42,477 bases of DNA from a virus: IMG/VR virus record IMGVR_UViG_3300025000_000200, positions 1 to 42,477 of that record; one strand, written 5' to 3'. Position numbers and translations under genes: made by a program. The notes under the pieces are model-generated. The model saw nothing but the letters and a program-made list of their open reading frames with translations. It was not told the origin of the DNA and did no database searches. The stretch's first letter is position 1, and each line of letters begins with the position of its first letter. Shown one piece after another: positions 16,785-23,758 of this stretch.

Positions 16785-18458
16785 ATGGGCGGAATAAAAC
16801 CATCGGCCATGAGCGCCGCAACAGTAGTAGCCTTTAAAGCAAAATTAGGCGACGATTCAATTGTATATAAACATCCGCTTGGGGATGCCGAATATGTTGG
16901 CAATGCTACCTATTCGTCAAGTGGTAGCGTATATGGAATTGCTTGCATTCAGAAAATAGTGGATGATTGTCGTATAAAACATATTAGGGTTCGAATGTGG
17001 GGGACTAGCACAACCGCCGGAATATTGAGGGTTTATAAGTCAACTTCACTTGGGTCTGGTTCTCAACAATTTTCGGCGAATACGTTAATCGAAGAAATTA
17101 CGGTCACGGCTGGTAATTTTAATACGAACACAACAGGTTTTCACTCGATAACGTTAACTAACGAGGTTGCACTTACCAAAAATGAGTATTTGTTTGTGTA
17201 CTTTCTGCAATCAGCATCTACTGTTTCGTTGGCTCGATGGACTACCCAAAATGGAACATCTCAGGAGAGATCGGCATTTCTTTATACTACAACAAATAAT
17301 TATACGACAGCGTGGACTGTTTCTTCCGTTGGCGGGTCAAATGGGTATCAATCTGCCCCGATGATACTCGAAAAGGCCGGTGGGATATCTGCGGAGGCAT
17401 TGGCCGTATCAATGGCAACAAAACAGAATATACTAACACCGAGAATGACTATCCCTGCCGTTATTCATGCAGTTGTTGGTGTTGAGTTTAATTTATATTC
17501 CGATGCAATTATTCTTGGAACTGATTGCGGAAAAACATCACCAAAGGAATACTCGGTTGAATACATTTCAACAGTTGGAAAGTCAACAGAAAGGGGATTT
17601 CGGTTGACTGCAATTGCAGGTGACGTTGGAACAAAATCATTATTGATAAAGGTGTATGATAGCAATCATACTGTTGTCGCAACCAAAACTGTTTCATTGG
17701 TTGTATTGGCTAATGCTGCACCTTCAGCAGTTAAAAGGATTTGTTGTGTTGGGGATTCTCTTTTAAGCAACGGTCCTATTTCAACAACAACACAGGCTCA
17801 ATTCGCTGCTCTCGGTTCAAATCTTCCATTGTTTTTCGGGACGGCGGGTTCTGATCCTGCAAAACATGAAGGAAGAGCGGGTTGGACTTGGGGAACTTTC
17901 GCTGGAGCTACATCTCCATTTTACTCAGGTGGAGCATTAAACATTAATGCATATAGAACAACTCTTGGAATGGGAACTAATAAATTTGATGTTGTTAGTT
18001 TTCAACTCGGTGTGAATGATTCTTTTGGTGCATTTAAAACAGATGCTGATATTACAGCAATCATAAATAATGCAAAAGCAGTAATAACAGCTTTCCTTGC
18101 TGATAACGCTTCCACAAAAATAATTGTTCACCTACCAACAATGGACGGAAATACAAAAGGTGGGTGGGCAGAAAATTACGGAACGACTGGATACAAATCA
18201 GAATATCAGGCAAACATTTGGAAGTTGCGTGAAGCCATCATTTCAAACTTTGATTCCGGTGTTTATAACGCCAATGTGATTGTTGGTATTGCTGGCCTTT
18301 GCGTTGATAGGTACTATGGTTATGTTCGGGTAACTCAGGCTGTTGCTTCAAGAATTTCAACTACAGAAGAAGTTCATAACAATGCTGTTCATCTTGATAC
18401 TCCTGGATCACAGCAGGCTGGTGATAGTTACTATTCCACAATGAGGTCATTGTTTTAA
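16785..18458 (+). CDS. Tail protein with SGNH-hydrolase (esterase-like) domain
   Basis: A 557-residue protein with three parts. The first 200 residues are beta-rich and probably bind the tail or a glycan. A short Ig-like domain follows (about 215-310, ending at VVLANAAPS). The C-terminal 240 residues have the SGNH blocks: CVGDSLL (Ser near 324), GRAGWTW (Gly block), QLGVND (Asn near 409) and AVHLD (His near 535). In this family the Ser-His pair deacetylates or de-esterifies carbohydrates. On a tail the likely target is an O-acetylated capsule or surface polysaccharide of the host. The function as depolymerising aid is inferred. The start is supported by CGGAGG upstream. Confidence 0.75.
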   Translation: MGGIKPSAMSAATVVAFKAKLGDDSIVYKHPLGDAEYVGNATYSSSGSVYGIACIQKIVDDCRIKHIRVRMWGTSTTAGILRVYKSTSLGSGSQQFSANTLIEEITVTAGNFNTNTTGFHSITLTNEVALTKNEYLFVYFLQSASTVSLARWTTQNGTSQERSAFLYTTTNNYTTAWTVSSVGGSNGYQSAPMILEKAGGISAEALAVSMATKQNILTPRMTIPAVIHAVVGVEFNLYSDAIILGTDCGKTSPKEYSVEYISTVGKSTERGFRLTAIAGDVGTKSLLIKVYDSNHTVVATKTVSLVVLANAAPSAVKRICCVGDSLLSNGPISTTTQAQFAALGSNLPLFFGTAGSDPAKHEGRAGWTWGTFAGATSPFYSGGALNINAYRTTLGMGTNKFDVVSFQLGVNDSFGAFKTDADITAIINNAKAVITAFLADNASTKIIVHLPTMDGNTKGGWAENYGTTGYKSEYQANIWKLREAIISNFDSGVYNANVIVGIAGLCVDRYYGYVRVTQAVASRISTTEEVHNNAVHLDTPGSQQAGDSYYSTMRSLF

Positions 18459-18459
18459 A

Positions 18460-18684
18460 TCTTCCAAAAAGGGCACTGAAACGAAACAAAAATGGGAGAT
18501 GATCAGCAGTCACACAGCAAGGCGTAACGCAGCAACCAACCTTTATCAAACTGGCCGGATTAAGACTTATGAGATTATGGCACTAACCGGACATACTACT
18601 GAGAAAAGCTTTTTCAGGTACATTCGGACATCAGATGAAGATAAAGCCAGGCAAATAGCTGGAGATAATTTCTTCCGACAATAA
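18460..18684 (+). pseudogene. 3' remnant of a second tyrosine recombinase
   Basis: The frame directly after the SGNH stop reads KWEMISSHTARRNAATNLY, then IMALTGHTTEKSFFRYI, ending at DNFFRQ. These are the last two catalytic blocks of a tyrosine recombinase: H-x-x-R (HTAR), the GH before the active site, and the Tyr nucleophile in FFRYI. The first catalytic Arg and everything before it are absent, and the frame has only an ATG inside the fragment (18499). It is therefore a truncated integrase, distinct in sequence from the intact one at 21461. A strong terminator follows. It could be a leftover of a replaced integrase or a piece picked up from another element. Confidence 0.8.
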
Positions 18685-18689
18685 ACTTC

Positions 18690-18715
18690 AAAAAAGCGGC
18701 TTCGGTCGCTTTTTT
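18690..18715. terminator. Strong rho-independent terminator
   Basis: AAAAAAGCGGC pairs with GTCGCTTTTTT (one G-T pair) around a stable TTCG tetraloop, six bases after the integrase remnant. A T-run closes it on the plus strand and an A-run on the minus strand. Confidence 0.85.
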
Positions 18716-18726
18716 CATTTGAAGTT

Positions 18727-18762
18727 TGTCCTTTCGTTGCCTGCCGCCTGGAGTTATGTTTG
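18727..18762 (+). promoter_or_regulatory. Candidate late promoter, copy 4 (lysis module)
   Basis: AGTTTGTCCTTTCG is followed, at the invariant 26-nt distance, by TATGTTTG (18755-18762), a perfect TAnnTTTG box. The holin gene starts at 18776. The first 10 bases match copy 3. Confidence 0.7.
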
Positions 18763-18775
18763 AAATAAAAAACCT

Positions 18776-19219
18776 ATGGACGAATACTTATCATTCCCAA
18801 ATCTTGTAAAAGGTATATGGGAAATCCTCTGTGGAATGCTTGGCACAATTATCGGCTACTTTTTGCCAATTAAAGACATGGTTAATTTTATTGTTTTGCT
18901 TTTTGTTATCGATGTTTTTCTTGGTTATCTCGCAGCCCGTAAGTTGCGAGGCGAAAAGTTCAGTACACGCATTGTCTGGCGCACCACAATGCCACGTATG
19001 TTAATTTCTGTACTTCTTATCATTATCGCTTACATGTGGGACGATGTTTTTCAGCAAACACTTTTGCAGACTTACAACATGGTTGGTTGGTTTATCGCCG
19101 GAATTCTAATTTTCTCAATCGGTAAAAATGGCTATAAAATCACCTCATGGAGGGGATTTTTAGGACTAGAAAATCTGTTTAAAAAGAAAATTGAAGAAGA
19201 AACAGGCGCTGAATTATAA
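18776..19219 (+). CDS. Phage holin (putative)
   Basis: A 147-residue membrane protein with four likely transmembrane segments: about 14-30 (GMLGTIIGYFLPI), 37-54 (FIVLLFVIDVFLGYLAA), 76-90 (MLISVLLIIIAYMW) and 102-118 (MVGWFIAGILIFSI). A basic cytoplasmic loop (RKLRGEKFSTRIVWRTT) and a charged C-terminal tail (FKKKIEEETGAEL) complete it. This fits the multi-spanning holins of Bacteroidetes and Firmicutes phages. It would open the inner membrane for the endolysin encoded 0.7 kb downstream. It is first in the transcript from candidate late promoter copy 4. Confidence 0.75.
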   Translation: MDEYLSFPNLVKGIWEILCGMLGTIIGYFLPIKDMVNFIVLLFVIDVFLGYLAARKLRGEKFSTRIVWRTTMPRMLISVLLIIIAYMWDDVFQQTLLQTYNMVGWFIAGILIFSIGKNGYKITSWRGFLGLENLFKKKIEEETGAEL

Positions 19220-19243
19220 CTAAAAACTCACATCGACAACAGA

Positions 19244-19624
19244 ATGAAAAATCTACTCTTTTTAATCCTGGCATTTTTTCTTCTGATTTCTGCCACTCCC
19301 ACCCGTGTGCGCGTAGCGGACCGGGCCGAATATCAAAAGTATCTGAAATGGTGCAACGAGATAGTCCCAACCACGGCCATACAGGATGGAAAGCTTAAAG
19401 TAATGTTGGTAAACGGACAATATACCGACAGTCCGGGAAACTTTAAGCCCATTGAACCACGGACAGTTTATTGGTATCCGATTGGTACTAAACGGGTGAT
19501 TTGTGAAAAAAACGAGGTATTGATATGGCGCCATCAAACCGTTTGGAAAAAAAGGCGCGTTTCTTCGGTTAGAGATTTCTACGAATGGTGGCTCCCCCTA
19601 TATGTGCAAGGTAGCGATAGATAA
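19244..19624 (+). CDS. Exported small basic protein in the lysis module (possible spanin-like)
   Basis: A 126-residue protein with an N-terminal signal peptide or membrane anchor (MKNLLFLILAFFLLISAT). The rest is rich in basic and aromatic residues, with several Trp and Arg pairs (WCNEIVPTT, YWYPIGTKRV, WRHQTVWKKRR). No lipobox is visible. Its place between holin and endolysin suggests a role in envelope disruption, such as a spanin, but it lacks the usual coiled coil. It overlaps the next small gene by 23 bases. Confidence 0.6.
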   Translation: MKNLLFLILAFFLLISATPTRVRVADRAEYQKYLKWCNEIVPTTAIQDGKLKVMLVNGQYTDSPGNFKPIEPRTVYWYPIGTKRVICEKNEVLIWRHQTVWKKRRVSSVRDFYEWWLPLYVQGSDR

Positions 19625-19781
19625 GGCCGGGCGTGAATGGATTTACGACCGCGACGAAACCCGTAATGATGGCACACACTTCAACTGGATAGAGCTACCG
19701 CCGGGAACAATTAAAAAGCTGATTGGCCGGAAATTGAGAAAAAGTGAACTGCCGGTTGAACTGAAAAAAAATGACAATTAG
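19602..19781 (+). CDS. Small protein between lysis genes
   Basis: A 59-residue frame (ATG 19602, stop 19779-19781) that begins inside the 3' end of the preceding gene in another frame. It reads as a compact soluble domain: CKVAIDKAGREWIYDRDET, then FNWIELPPGTIKKLIGRKL, and a Lys-rich tail. The codon pattern looks like a real gene, and overlap with the upstream gene suggests coupled translation. No homologous family comes to mind. It may be an embedded partner of the exported protein. Confidence 0.55.
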   Translation: MCKVAIDKAGREWIYDRDETRNDGTHFNWIELPPGTIKKLIGRKLRKSELPVELKKNDN

Positions 19782-19797
19782 ACTATTTACAATTTAC

Positions 19798-19837
19798 CGT
19801 CATTGCGACCGCGAGGAACGTGGCGGGAAGCAATCCC
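19798..19837. repeat. REP-like repeat, copy 2 (inverted)
   Basis: CGTCATTGCGACCGCGAGGA through GGGAAGCAATCCC, the same chromosomal REP family as 14327-14352 in the opposite orientation and with a longer centre. Confidence 0.7.
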
Positions 19838-19842
19838 TTGTT

Positions 19843-19880
19843 AAATAGTAAATGGTAAATAATTAAATAGTAAATACATA
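19843..19880 (+). repeat. GTAAATAATTAAAT leader repeat, copy 3
   Basis: AAATAGTAAATGGTAAAT then AATTAAATAGTAAATACATA directly before the endolysin start. It is nearly identical to the leader at 5468-5505. Confidence 0.5.
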
Positions 19881-19884
19881 CAAG

Positions 19885-20415
19885 ATGGCTGATTTTACTC
19901 AAGCATTCGACCTGATGATCGCCCACGAAGGTGGTTATGTCAACGACCCCGACGATCCGGGAGGCGAAACCTACAAAGGTGTGGCCCGCAAAATCTTCAG
20001 TAAGTGGGACGGCTGGCAGACAATTGATATGCTGAAACGCCAACCAGCTTTTCCGGCGAATCTGGACAAGGATCCCGAAATTCAGGAAGCCGTTTCCGAT
20101 TTCTACCGTGTGAACTTCTGGGACCGGATTAAAGGCGATGATATTGAAAATCAGAAAATCGCTGAATCGATCTTCGATTTTGCTGTAAATGCCGGAGTTG
20201 GAACCAGCGCCATCTTGTCGCAAATGGTTTCAGGCAGTAAACCCGATGGTGTGATTGGCCCTAATTCGGTCGAGGCCATTAACCAGGTACAGGCAGATCA
20301 CTTTTTGGCATCTTTTACCGTTGCCAAAATTGCCCGCTATGTTACAATCGTAAAAAAACGACCTTCCAGCCGGAAATATTTTTATGGTTGGATATTGAGA
20401 GCGCTTGGGGAATAA
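19885..20415 (+). CDS. Endolysin, GH108-type N-acetylmuramidase
   Basis: A 176-residue enzyme. The N-terminus has HEGGYVNDPDDPGGETYKGV (residues about 14-33), the signature of the GH108 muramidase family, with the Glu of HEGG as the catalytic acid. AESIFDFAVNAGVG (about 93-106) follows, and the C-terminal part (GSKPDGVIGPNSVEAINQVQ) is the peptidoglycan-binding segment usual in this family. It cuts the glycan chain of peptidoglycan to release phage. No signal peptide is present, so it needs the holin. The length is normal for the family. It follows the GTAAAT leader repeat. Confidence 0.85.
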   Translation: MADFTQAFDLMIAHEGGYVNDPDDPGGETYKGVARKIFSKWDGWQTIDMLKRQPAFPANLDKDPEIQEAVSDFYRVNFWDRIKGDDIENQKIAESIFDFAVNAGVGTSAILSQMVSGSKPDGVIGPNSVEAINQVQADHFLASFTVAKIARYVTIVKKRPSSRKYFYGWILRALGE

Positions 20416-20417
20416 TT

Positions 20418-20450
20418 GTCAATCGTAAATAATAAAATTGTAAATATTCA
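20418..20450 (+). repeat. GTAAATAATTAAAT leader repeat, copy 4
   Basis: AATCGTAAATAATAAAATTG then TAAAT before the ATG at 20455. It is a more diverged copy of the leader seen before the genes at 5510, 14404 and 19885. Confidence 0.4.
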
Positions 20451-20454
20451 AATC

Positions 20455-20943
20455 ATGGGATTCATTTCTGAATTATTAGCGGGTGGCGCAGACAAAATCA
20501 TTTCTTCAGTGGGCAATGTCCTGGATAACGTGATTTCCACCAAAGAGGAAAAAATGCAGCTCGAAAATGAAATTGCCAAGGCCGAGATGCAGTTTCAGCT
20601 TGAGCTGCGAAAATTATCCATCGACGAACGACGGATGATGATTGAAGATACTGCCAGTGCCCGTAATCGCGAAATTCAGATTCAGACCAGCGAACAGGCC
20701 ACCAAACTGGCAAAGAATGTTTCTCCTCTCTTGGCTCTTGGTACGGTTGTAATTGTATTGGCGCTGTTCTATGTCCTGGTATTTTCGCCCAGCACAGTAA
20801 AAGGCGACAGCAAAGATATTGTCATGTACATTCTGGGAGTATTAAGCGCAGTGTTGACACAGATTTACAGCTATTACTTTGGCTCCAGTGCGGGAAGCCA
20901 GGCAAAGGACCGAACAATATCGGGAATGAAAGGGCCTGAATAA
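20455..20943 (+). CDS. Second membrane protein of the lysis module (holin-like)
   Basis: A 162-residue protein. I place the start at the ATG at 20455 (MGFISELLAGG), since the upstream part of the open frame is the leader repeat. It has an amphipathic N-terminus, a long charged coiled coil (STKEEKMQLENEIAKAEMQF through MMIEDTASARNRE) and two membrane segments near the C-terminus (about 90-110, LLALGTVVIVLALFYVLVF, and 122-138). This layout is like the 3TM-type holins of gene transfer agents and other phages. It probably works with the endolysin directly upstream; whether it or the gene at 18776 is the main holin is open. Confidence 0.6.
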   Translation: MGFISELLAGGADKIISSVGNVLDNVISTKEEKMQLENEIAKAEMQFQLELRKLSIDERRMMIEDTASARNREIQIQTSEQATKLAKNVSPLLALGTVVIVLALFYVLVFSPSTVKGDSKDIVMYILGVLSAVLTQIYSYYFGSSAGSQAKDRTISGMKGPE

Positions 20944-20945
20944 CT

Positions 20946-20981
20946 TGTCCTTTCTCCTGCAGGGAAAATTCGGAAAATTTG
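20946..20981 (+). promoter_or_regulatory. Candidate late promoter, copy 5
   Basis: CTTGTCCTTTCTCC starts directly after the stop of the preceding gene; AAAATTTG (20974-20981) lies 26 nt after the T of TCCTTT. The first base of the box is A instead of T. The downstream gene starts at 21017. Confidence 0.6.
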
Positions 20982-21016
20982 ATTTTCAATTTATTCATAA
21001 CCAAAAATTCATCCAA

Positions 21017-21400
21017 ATGAAAAGTCTTATTGTAGCTTTTATTTTCGCGATCGGGTTAATGGTGGCACTCCCTTCGACAAGCTCAGGGAGCGAATCACCA
21101 CCTGGTCAGGTATCGTTCGTTATTGAACAAATTGCCATTGCTCCGGTAATTACATTCGTTCAGGTTGCAACTATTGAAGAAGTCGTTGTTTTTGAACTGG
21201 CGGGAATCAAATCTCCTGGTTATTGTCTGCCTGAAGGTATAGTTCAAAAAGCTCCTGATTTTTGCGGCTGGTATTCATTAAATTATCGAACATGCTTGTC
21301 TAATAGTAAGGTTCGAAATCAAAACAAACTACTTGCAAAAAATATTCAGACACCTGGTCCTATAAAGATCAGAGCTGACACATCGGGTTGGGTTAGTTAG
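21017..21400 (+). CDS. Small secreted protein at the end of the late region
   Basis: A 127-residue protein with a signal peptide (MKSLIVAFIFAIGLMVA). I prefer the ATG at 21017 because the longer frame from 20945 runs through the candidate promoter. Directly after the signal peptide, PSTSSGSES is encoded by a copy of the CCCTTCGACAAGCTCAGGG palindrome (21068-21090). The mature part has a beta-rich hydrophobic stretch (VSFVIEQIAIAPVITFVQVA) and three Cys. No family is recognised. It may act in the envelope during lysis or lysogeny. A bidirectional terminator separates it from the integrase. Confidence 0.55.
   Translation: MKSLIVAFIFAIGLMVALPSTSSGSESPPGQVSFVIEQIAIAPVITFVQVATIEEVVVFELAGIKSPGYCLPEGIVQKAPDFCGWYSLNYRTCLSNSKVRNQNKLLAKNIQTPGPIKIRADTSGWVS
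21068..21090. repeat. Dispersed GAGCTTGTCGAAG palindrome, inverted copy
   Basis: CTCCCTTCGACAAGCTCAGG followed by GAG; the outer arms CTCCCT and AGGGAG pair. It is read in frame as STSSGS inside the secreted protein. Confidence 0.65.
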
Positions 21401-21424
21401 ATTATTGGTTAATGTTTTCATTTT

Positions 21425-21453
21425 ACCTCCGGTTCACATGCTGAACTGGAGGT
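21425..21453. terminator. Bidirectional terminator between late genes and integrase
   Basis: ACCTCC(G)GTTCA (21425-21436) pairs with TGAAC(T)GGAGGT (21442-21453), followed by TTTTT on the plus strand and preceded by TTTT. It serves the convergent genes on both sides. Confidence 0.8.
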
Positions 21454-21460
21454 TTTTGAT

Positions 21461-22612
21461 TTAGAGCGGGGGCATCTTCAACTTTATCTCAAGGTTTTCA
21501 TACAAACCCATGCTTTTTAAATAATTGTCAGTTTCAGCAATGGAATGATGTCGGCACTGGAGCTGGATCCGCTTCAGATCAACACCAGCTTTATATGCTC
21601 TCACAACTCCGGTATGTTTCCAGGAATAAAGTGTATGGTCGGTTGAAAAATTATGCTTCTCCAAAAACTTACGGTGCCGGTCGTTCATCCTGTTTTTTGA
21701 AATACATCCCGATTTTTGACCAGGAAAAAGATATTCTCCTGAAGATTTAAATTGCACCAGGTTAATTATCGAATCGATCAGTGAATCGGGGATCGTTACG
21801 AACTCACTTTTATTGTTCTTCGAAACAGAGGCATCCACATAAATCATACGATTAGCAAGCCTGATATCAGACACTTTTAACTGACGGACCTCATTTGGCC
21901 GAATGAATGTATTATAGATGATCTGAATAAAACTCCAAAGTTCTGGATCGGCCACCGAAATTTCATTCTTAAGAAGTTCAATTTCTGAATCATTATAAGC
22001 CAGGTTTCTGAGGCTTCGTTCTTCCTTTTGTTTTTCGAGTTCTGAAAATGGATTGACTGAAATTATTTCACGCTTTTTAAGAATACTCCAGAGCCGTTTG
22101 ATGTAACTGATATCAGAATTGATTGTACTGCCCTTAATCCCGCAGCTTAACCGCCAATCAATATACTGATAGGCGTCCTTTCTCCTGAATTTATCAAGTT
22201 GAATACTATCCAATCCATTCTTTTCAGCCCACTCAATAAAAATATTCGTTGTAGAAGAGTAGGAGTTATATGAATTGCCTTTAAGTCCTGAAATTTTCAG
22301 GGCGTATTCCATTCCTTTCCGGATCGTCAAATCAATTGACTTTTCTTCAACCTTATTGCTGACATGATAACCATCTTCAAGCAACTGATTGATCGCTTTG
22401 ATCCGTGCTTTAGCGTAAGCCCTGCGGATGCGGATCGTGTCCGCTTCGTCTTTTCCAATCTCCTTATTAATGGCATAATCCCAACGGCGAATTGTCTTTT
22501 TCTCGACATCGCTCCAAACCCAGAACTGGATATACCACCGGCTGGTTAGATTGCCTTTTCGGTCATTTAACAATGCTTCTTTGTAGGGTAATTTTTCTGT
22601 CTGTGTCATCAT
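21461..22612 (-). CDS. int: Tyrosine integrase
   Basis: A 383-residue site-specific recombinase on the minus strand. I start it at the double Met (22612, MMTQTEKLPYKEALL); a longer open frame to 22870 runs through non-coding DNA and into the repressor gene. The N-terminal third is the arm-binding region (SRWYIQFWVWSDVEKKTIRRW), and the middle is the core-binding SAM-like helical domain. Catalytic residues: Arg in TFIRPNEVRQLK, Lys near VSKNNKSEF, His in LYSWKHTGVVRAYKAG, CRHHSIAETDNYL with His and the Tyr nucleophile. The second catalytic Arg of HxxR is replaced (HTGV); I recall the same in a group of Bacteroidetes phage integrases. It should catalyse prophage integration. Confidence 0.88.
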   Translation of the reverse strand: MMTQTEKLPYKEALLNDRKGNLTSRWYIQFWVWSDVEKKTIRRWDYAINKEIGKDEADTIRIRRAYAKARIKAINQLLEDGYHVSNKVEEKSIDLTIRKGMEYALKISGLKGNSYNSYSSTTNIFIEWAEKNGLDSIQLDKFRRKDAYQYIDWRLSCGIKGSTINSDISYIKRLWSILKKREIISVNPFSELEKQKEERSLRNLAYNDSEIELLKNEISVADPELWSFIQIIYNTFIRPNEVRQLKVSDIRLANRMIYVDASVSKNNKSEFVTIPDSLIDSIINLVQFKSSGEYLFPGQKSGCISKNRMNDRHRKFLEKHNFSTDHTLYSWKHTGVVRAYKAGVDLKRIQLQCRHHSIAETDNYLKSMGLYENLEIKLKMPPL

Positions 22613-22829
22613 TTTTATCAGTTTTAATTGATTGAAAAGAGGCACCGAACAGAACACAACTGTGTCAACAGGTGTGTCAAGGTATAAAACAAGAATCCCA
22701 ATTAACTGAAAAACAATTAATTGGGTTAGTATGAGGGTGGATGATGGGATTTGAATTTTTTCAATTTTTTCATTTATAAAGTGCTGGATATCAGTCCAAC
22801 ACTTTCTTATTTCGCGCAATATCACTGTG
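22613..22829. other. Int-repressor intergenic region, candidate attP or arm-site region
   Basis: This 217-bp AT-rich stretch lies directly upstream of the integrase start. It contains TGTGTCA at 22661-22667 and 22673-22679, and two more copies at 22826-22832 and 22836-22842 that run into the end of the repressor gene. Between the pairs lies a hairpin, CCCAATTAA (22697-22705) with TTAATTGGG (22717-22725). Paired direct repeats flanking a central region next to int are what arm-type integrase or excisionase sites look like; the crossover core is not identifiable from the window. Confidence 0.4.
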
Positions 22830-23273
22830 TCATTCTGTGTCATTCTGAGTATCAGTATTATAAGGGTCAATTTTGTGCTTTAATAATAGAGATTTCAGAT
22901 AGGCATTTTCCCGGAGTAGTGCCCTGTTTTCAACAGTAAGGTGATGTATAATTTCCTTGTTTGTTTTCTTCTCTCGAAGCGGATCCTTGGCCAAACGATG
23001 AAAATCCATTCGCGGATCTTCATCGACTTTCACTAATGCATCTGATTTCTCATTCTCTGGAGGATAAGTGACAGGATCGTTTGTGTAGAAATAAGATGGA
23101 TCAACTCCTAATAACTTTGCCAATGGAATGGCATAATCCATGTTTAGGCCTTTAATTTTACCCTTCTCAATTTGAGAACACCAACCTCTTTGTTTGCCAA
23201 TAGCAAGGCTTAAATCTTCTTGTACAAGATTATTTTTCTCGCGTAACACCTTGATTTTCTCGCCTAAATTCAT
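22830..23273 (-). CDS. CI-like HTH repressor
   Basis: A 147-residue DNA-binding protein on the minus strand. I use the Met at 23273 (MNLGEKIKVLREKNNLVQED), since it aligns with the usual start of the fold. Residues 5-62 are an XRE-type HTH: IKVLREKNNLVQEDLSLAIG, GWCSQIEKGK and MDYAIPLAKLLGVDPSYF. The C-terminal half is a charged helix with a Leu-rich coiled coil (HLTVENRALLRENAYLKSLL) that could dimerise it; there is no peptidase domain of the LexA type. It faces a Cro-like gene across 107 bp holding two 19-bp operators, the layout of a lysogeny switch. Confidence 0.8.
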   Translation of the reverse strand: MNLGEKIKVLREKNNLVQEDLSLAIGKQRGWCSQIEKGKIKGLNMDYAIPLAKLLGVDPSYFYTNDPVTYPPENEKSDALVKVDEDPRMDFHRLAKDPLREKKTNKEIIHHLTVENRALLRENAYLKSLLLKHKIDPYNTDTQNDTE

Positions 23274-23285
23274 TTTTTTCAAGAT

Positions 23286-23304
23286 TGTAGCAAAATACAC
23301 TACG
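23286..23304. promoter_or_regulatory. Operator O1 of the lysogeny switch
   Basis: TGTAGCAAAATACACTACG is a 19-bp dyad (half-sites TGTAG and CTAC) close to the repressor start. It has the same length and half-sites as O2 at 23320-23338, with centres 34 bp apart. On the minus strand it overlaps a TATTTTG sequence that could be the repressor's own -7 box. Confidence 0.65.
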
Positions 23305-23309
23305 AAAAA

Positions 23310-23342
23310 TTTGTTTTTGTGTAGTATTATGCACTACATTTG
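23310..23342 (+). promoter_or_regulatory. Early rightward promoter of the Cro-like gene
   Basis: TTTG (23310-23313) and TACATTTG (23335-23342) are separated by 21 nt, matching the Bacteroidota housekeeping promoter (-33 TTTG, -7 TAnnTTTG). Operator O2 covers most of the spacer and the start of the -7 box, so repressor binding would block it. The Cro-like gene starts at 23381. Confidence 0.75.
23320..23338. promoter_or_regulatory. Operator O2 of the lysogeny switch
   Basis: TGTAGTATTATGCACTACA has perfect 6-bp arms (TGTAGT and ACTACA) and a 7-bp centre. It lies in the early promoter and is the better of two matching sites. Confidence 0.75.
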
Positions 23343-23380
23343 TAAAGATTTATTTACAACCCGTAAACTATAAACGACAA

Positions 23381-23692
23381 ATGTACCCAAAAGTTTCAAA
23401 AAAGTATAGAGTGAAGGAATTGCTCAACAACCTACCGGCAACCGATAGGGATGTGGCTATGAAGCAGCTTCCCGAATATCTTGAAGTAAGCCGCCAAACA
23501 TTCAGTAAAATCCTGAATGTTAGCGTTGATGATGATTATGAACCTGCTGCAGGAACGCTTATTAAACTTGCCAATTTTCTGAACTGCACTACCGAAGAAT
23601 TACTCGAAAATAAACCTGATTCTATTACAATTGATCAGCTTCGGGTTTTAAGCGCAACCAGTACGGCGAATGAACTTGCATTATCAAAATGA
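23381..23692 (+). CDS. Cro-like HTH regulator
   Basis: A 103-residue protein divergent from the repressor. It carries an XRE-type HTH at about residues 10-76: VKELLNNLPATDRDVAMKQL, LEVSRQTFSKILNV and GTLIKLANFLNCTTEELLEN. The final part (ITIDQLRVLSATSTA) is a short tail. By position it is the first early lytic gene, probably binding the same dyads as the repressor. The ATG at 23381 lies about 39 nt after the -7 box of its promoter. Confidence 0.75.
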   Translation: MYPKVSKKYRVKELLNNLPATDRDVAMKQLPEYLEVSRQTFSKILNVSVDDDYEPAAGTLIKLANFLNCTTEELLENKPDSITIDQLRVLSATSTANELALSK

Positions 23693-23758
23693 GCTTAAAA
23701 CTGTAGCATTTTATATTACAAATATTGCATCACCAATAACCAATAAATACTACCCAAT

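Noticed and set aside
1-18681. Shared TCTTCCGACA at position 2 and at the end of the integrase remnant, as a possible att core
   Set aside because: Only ten bases match, which can happen by chance in 42 kb, and the gene order does not break at 18.67 kb as an att site there would require.
22613-22870. N-terminal extension of the integrase frame
   Set aside because: The added residues are hydrophobic and repeat-like, cross the int-repressor gap and overlap the repressor gene. The double Met at 22612 fits the family start.
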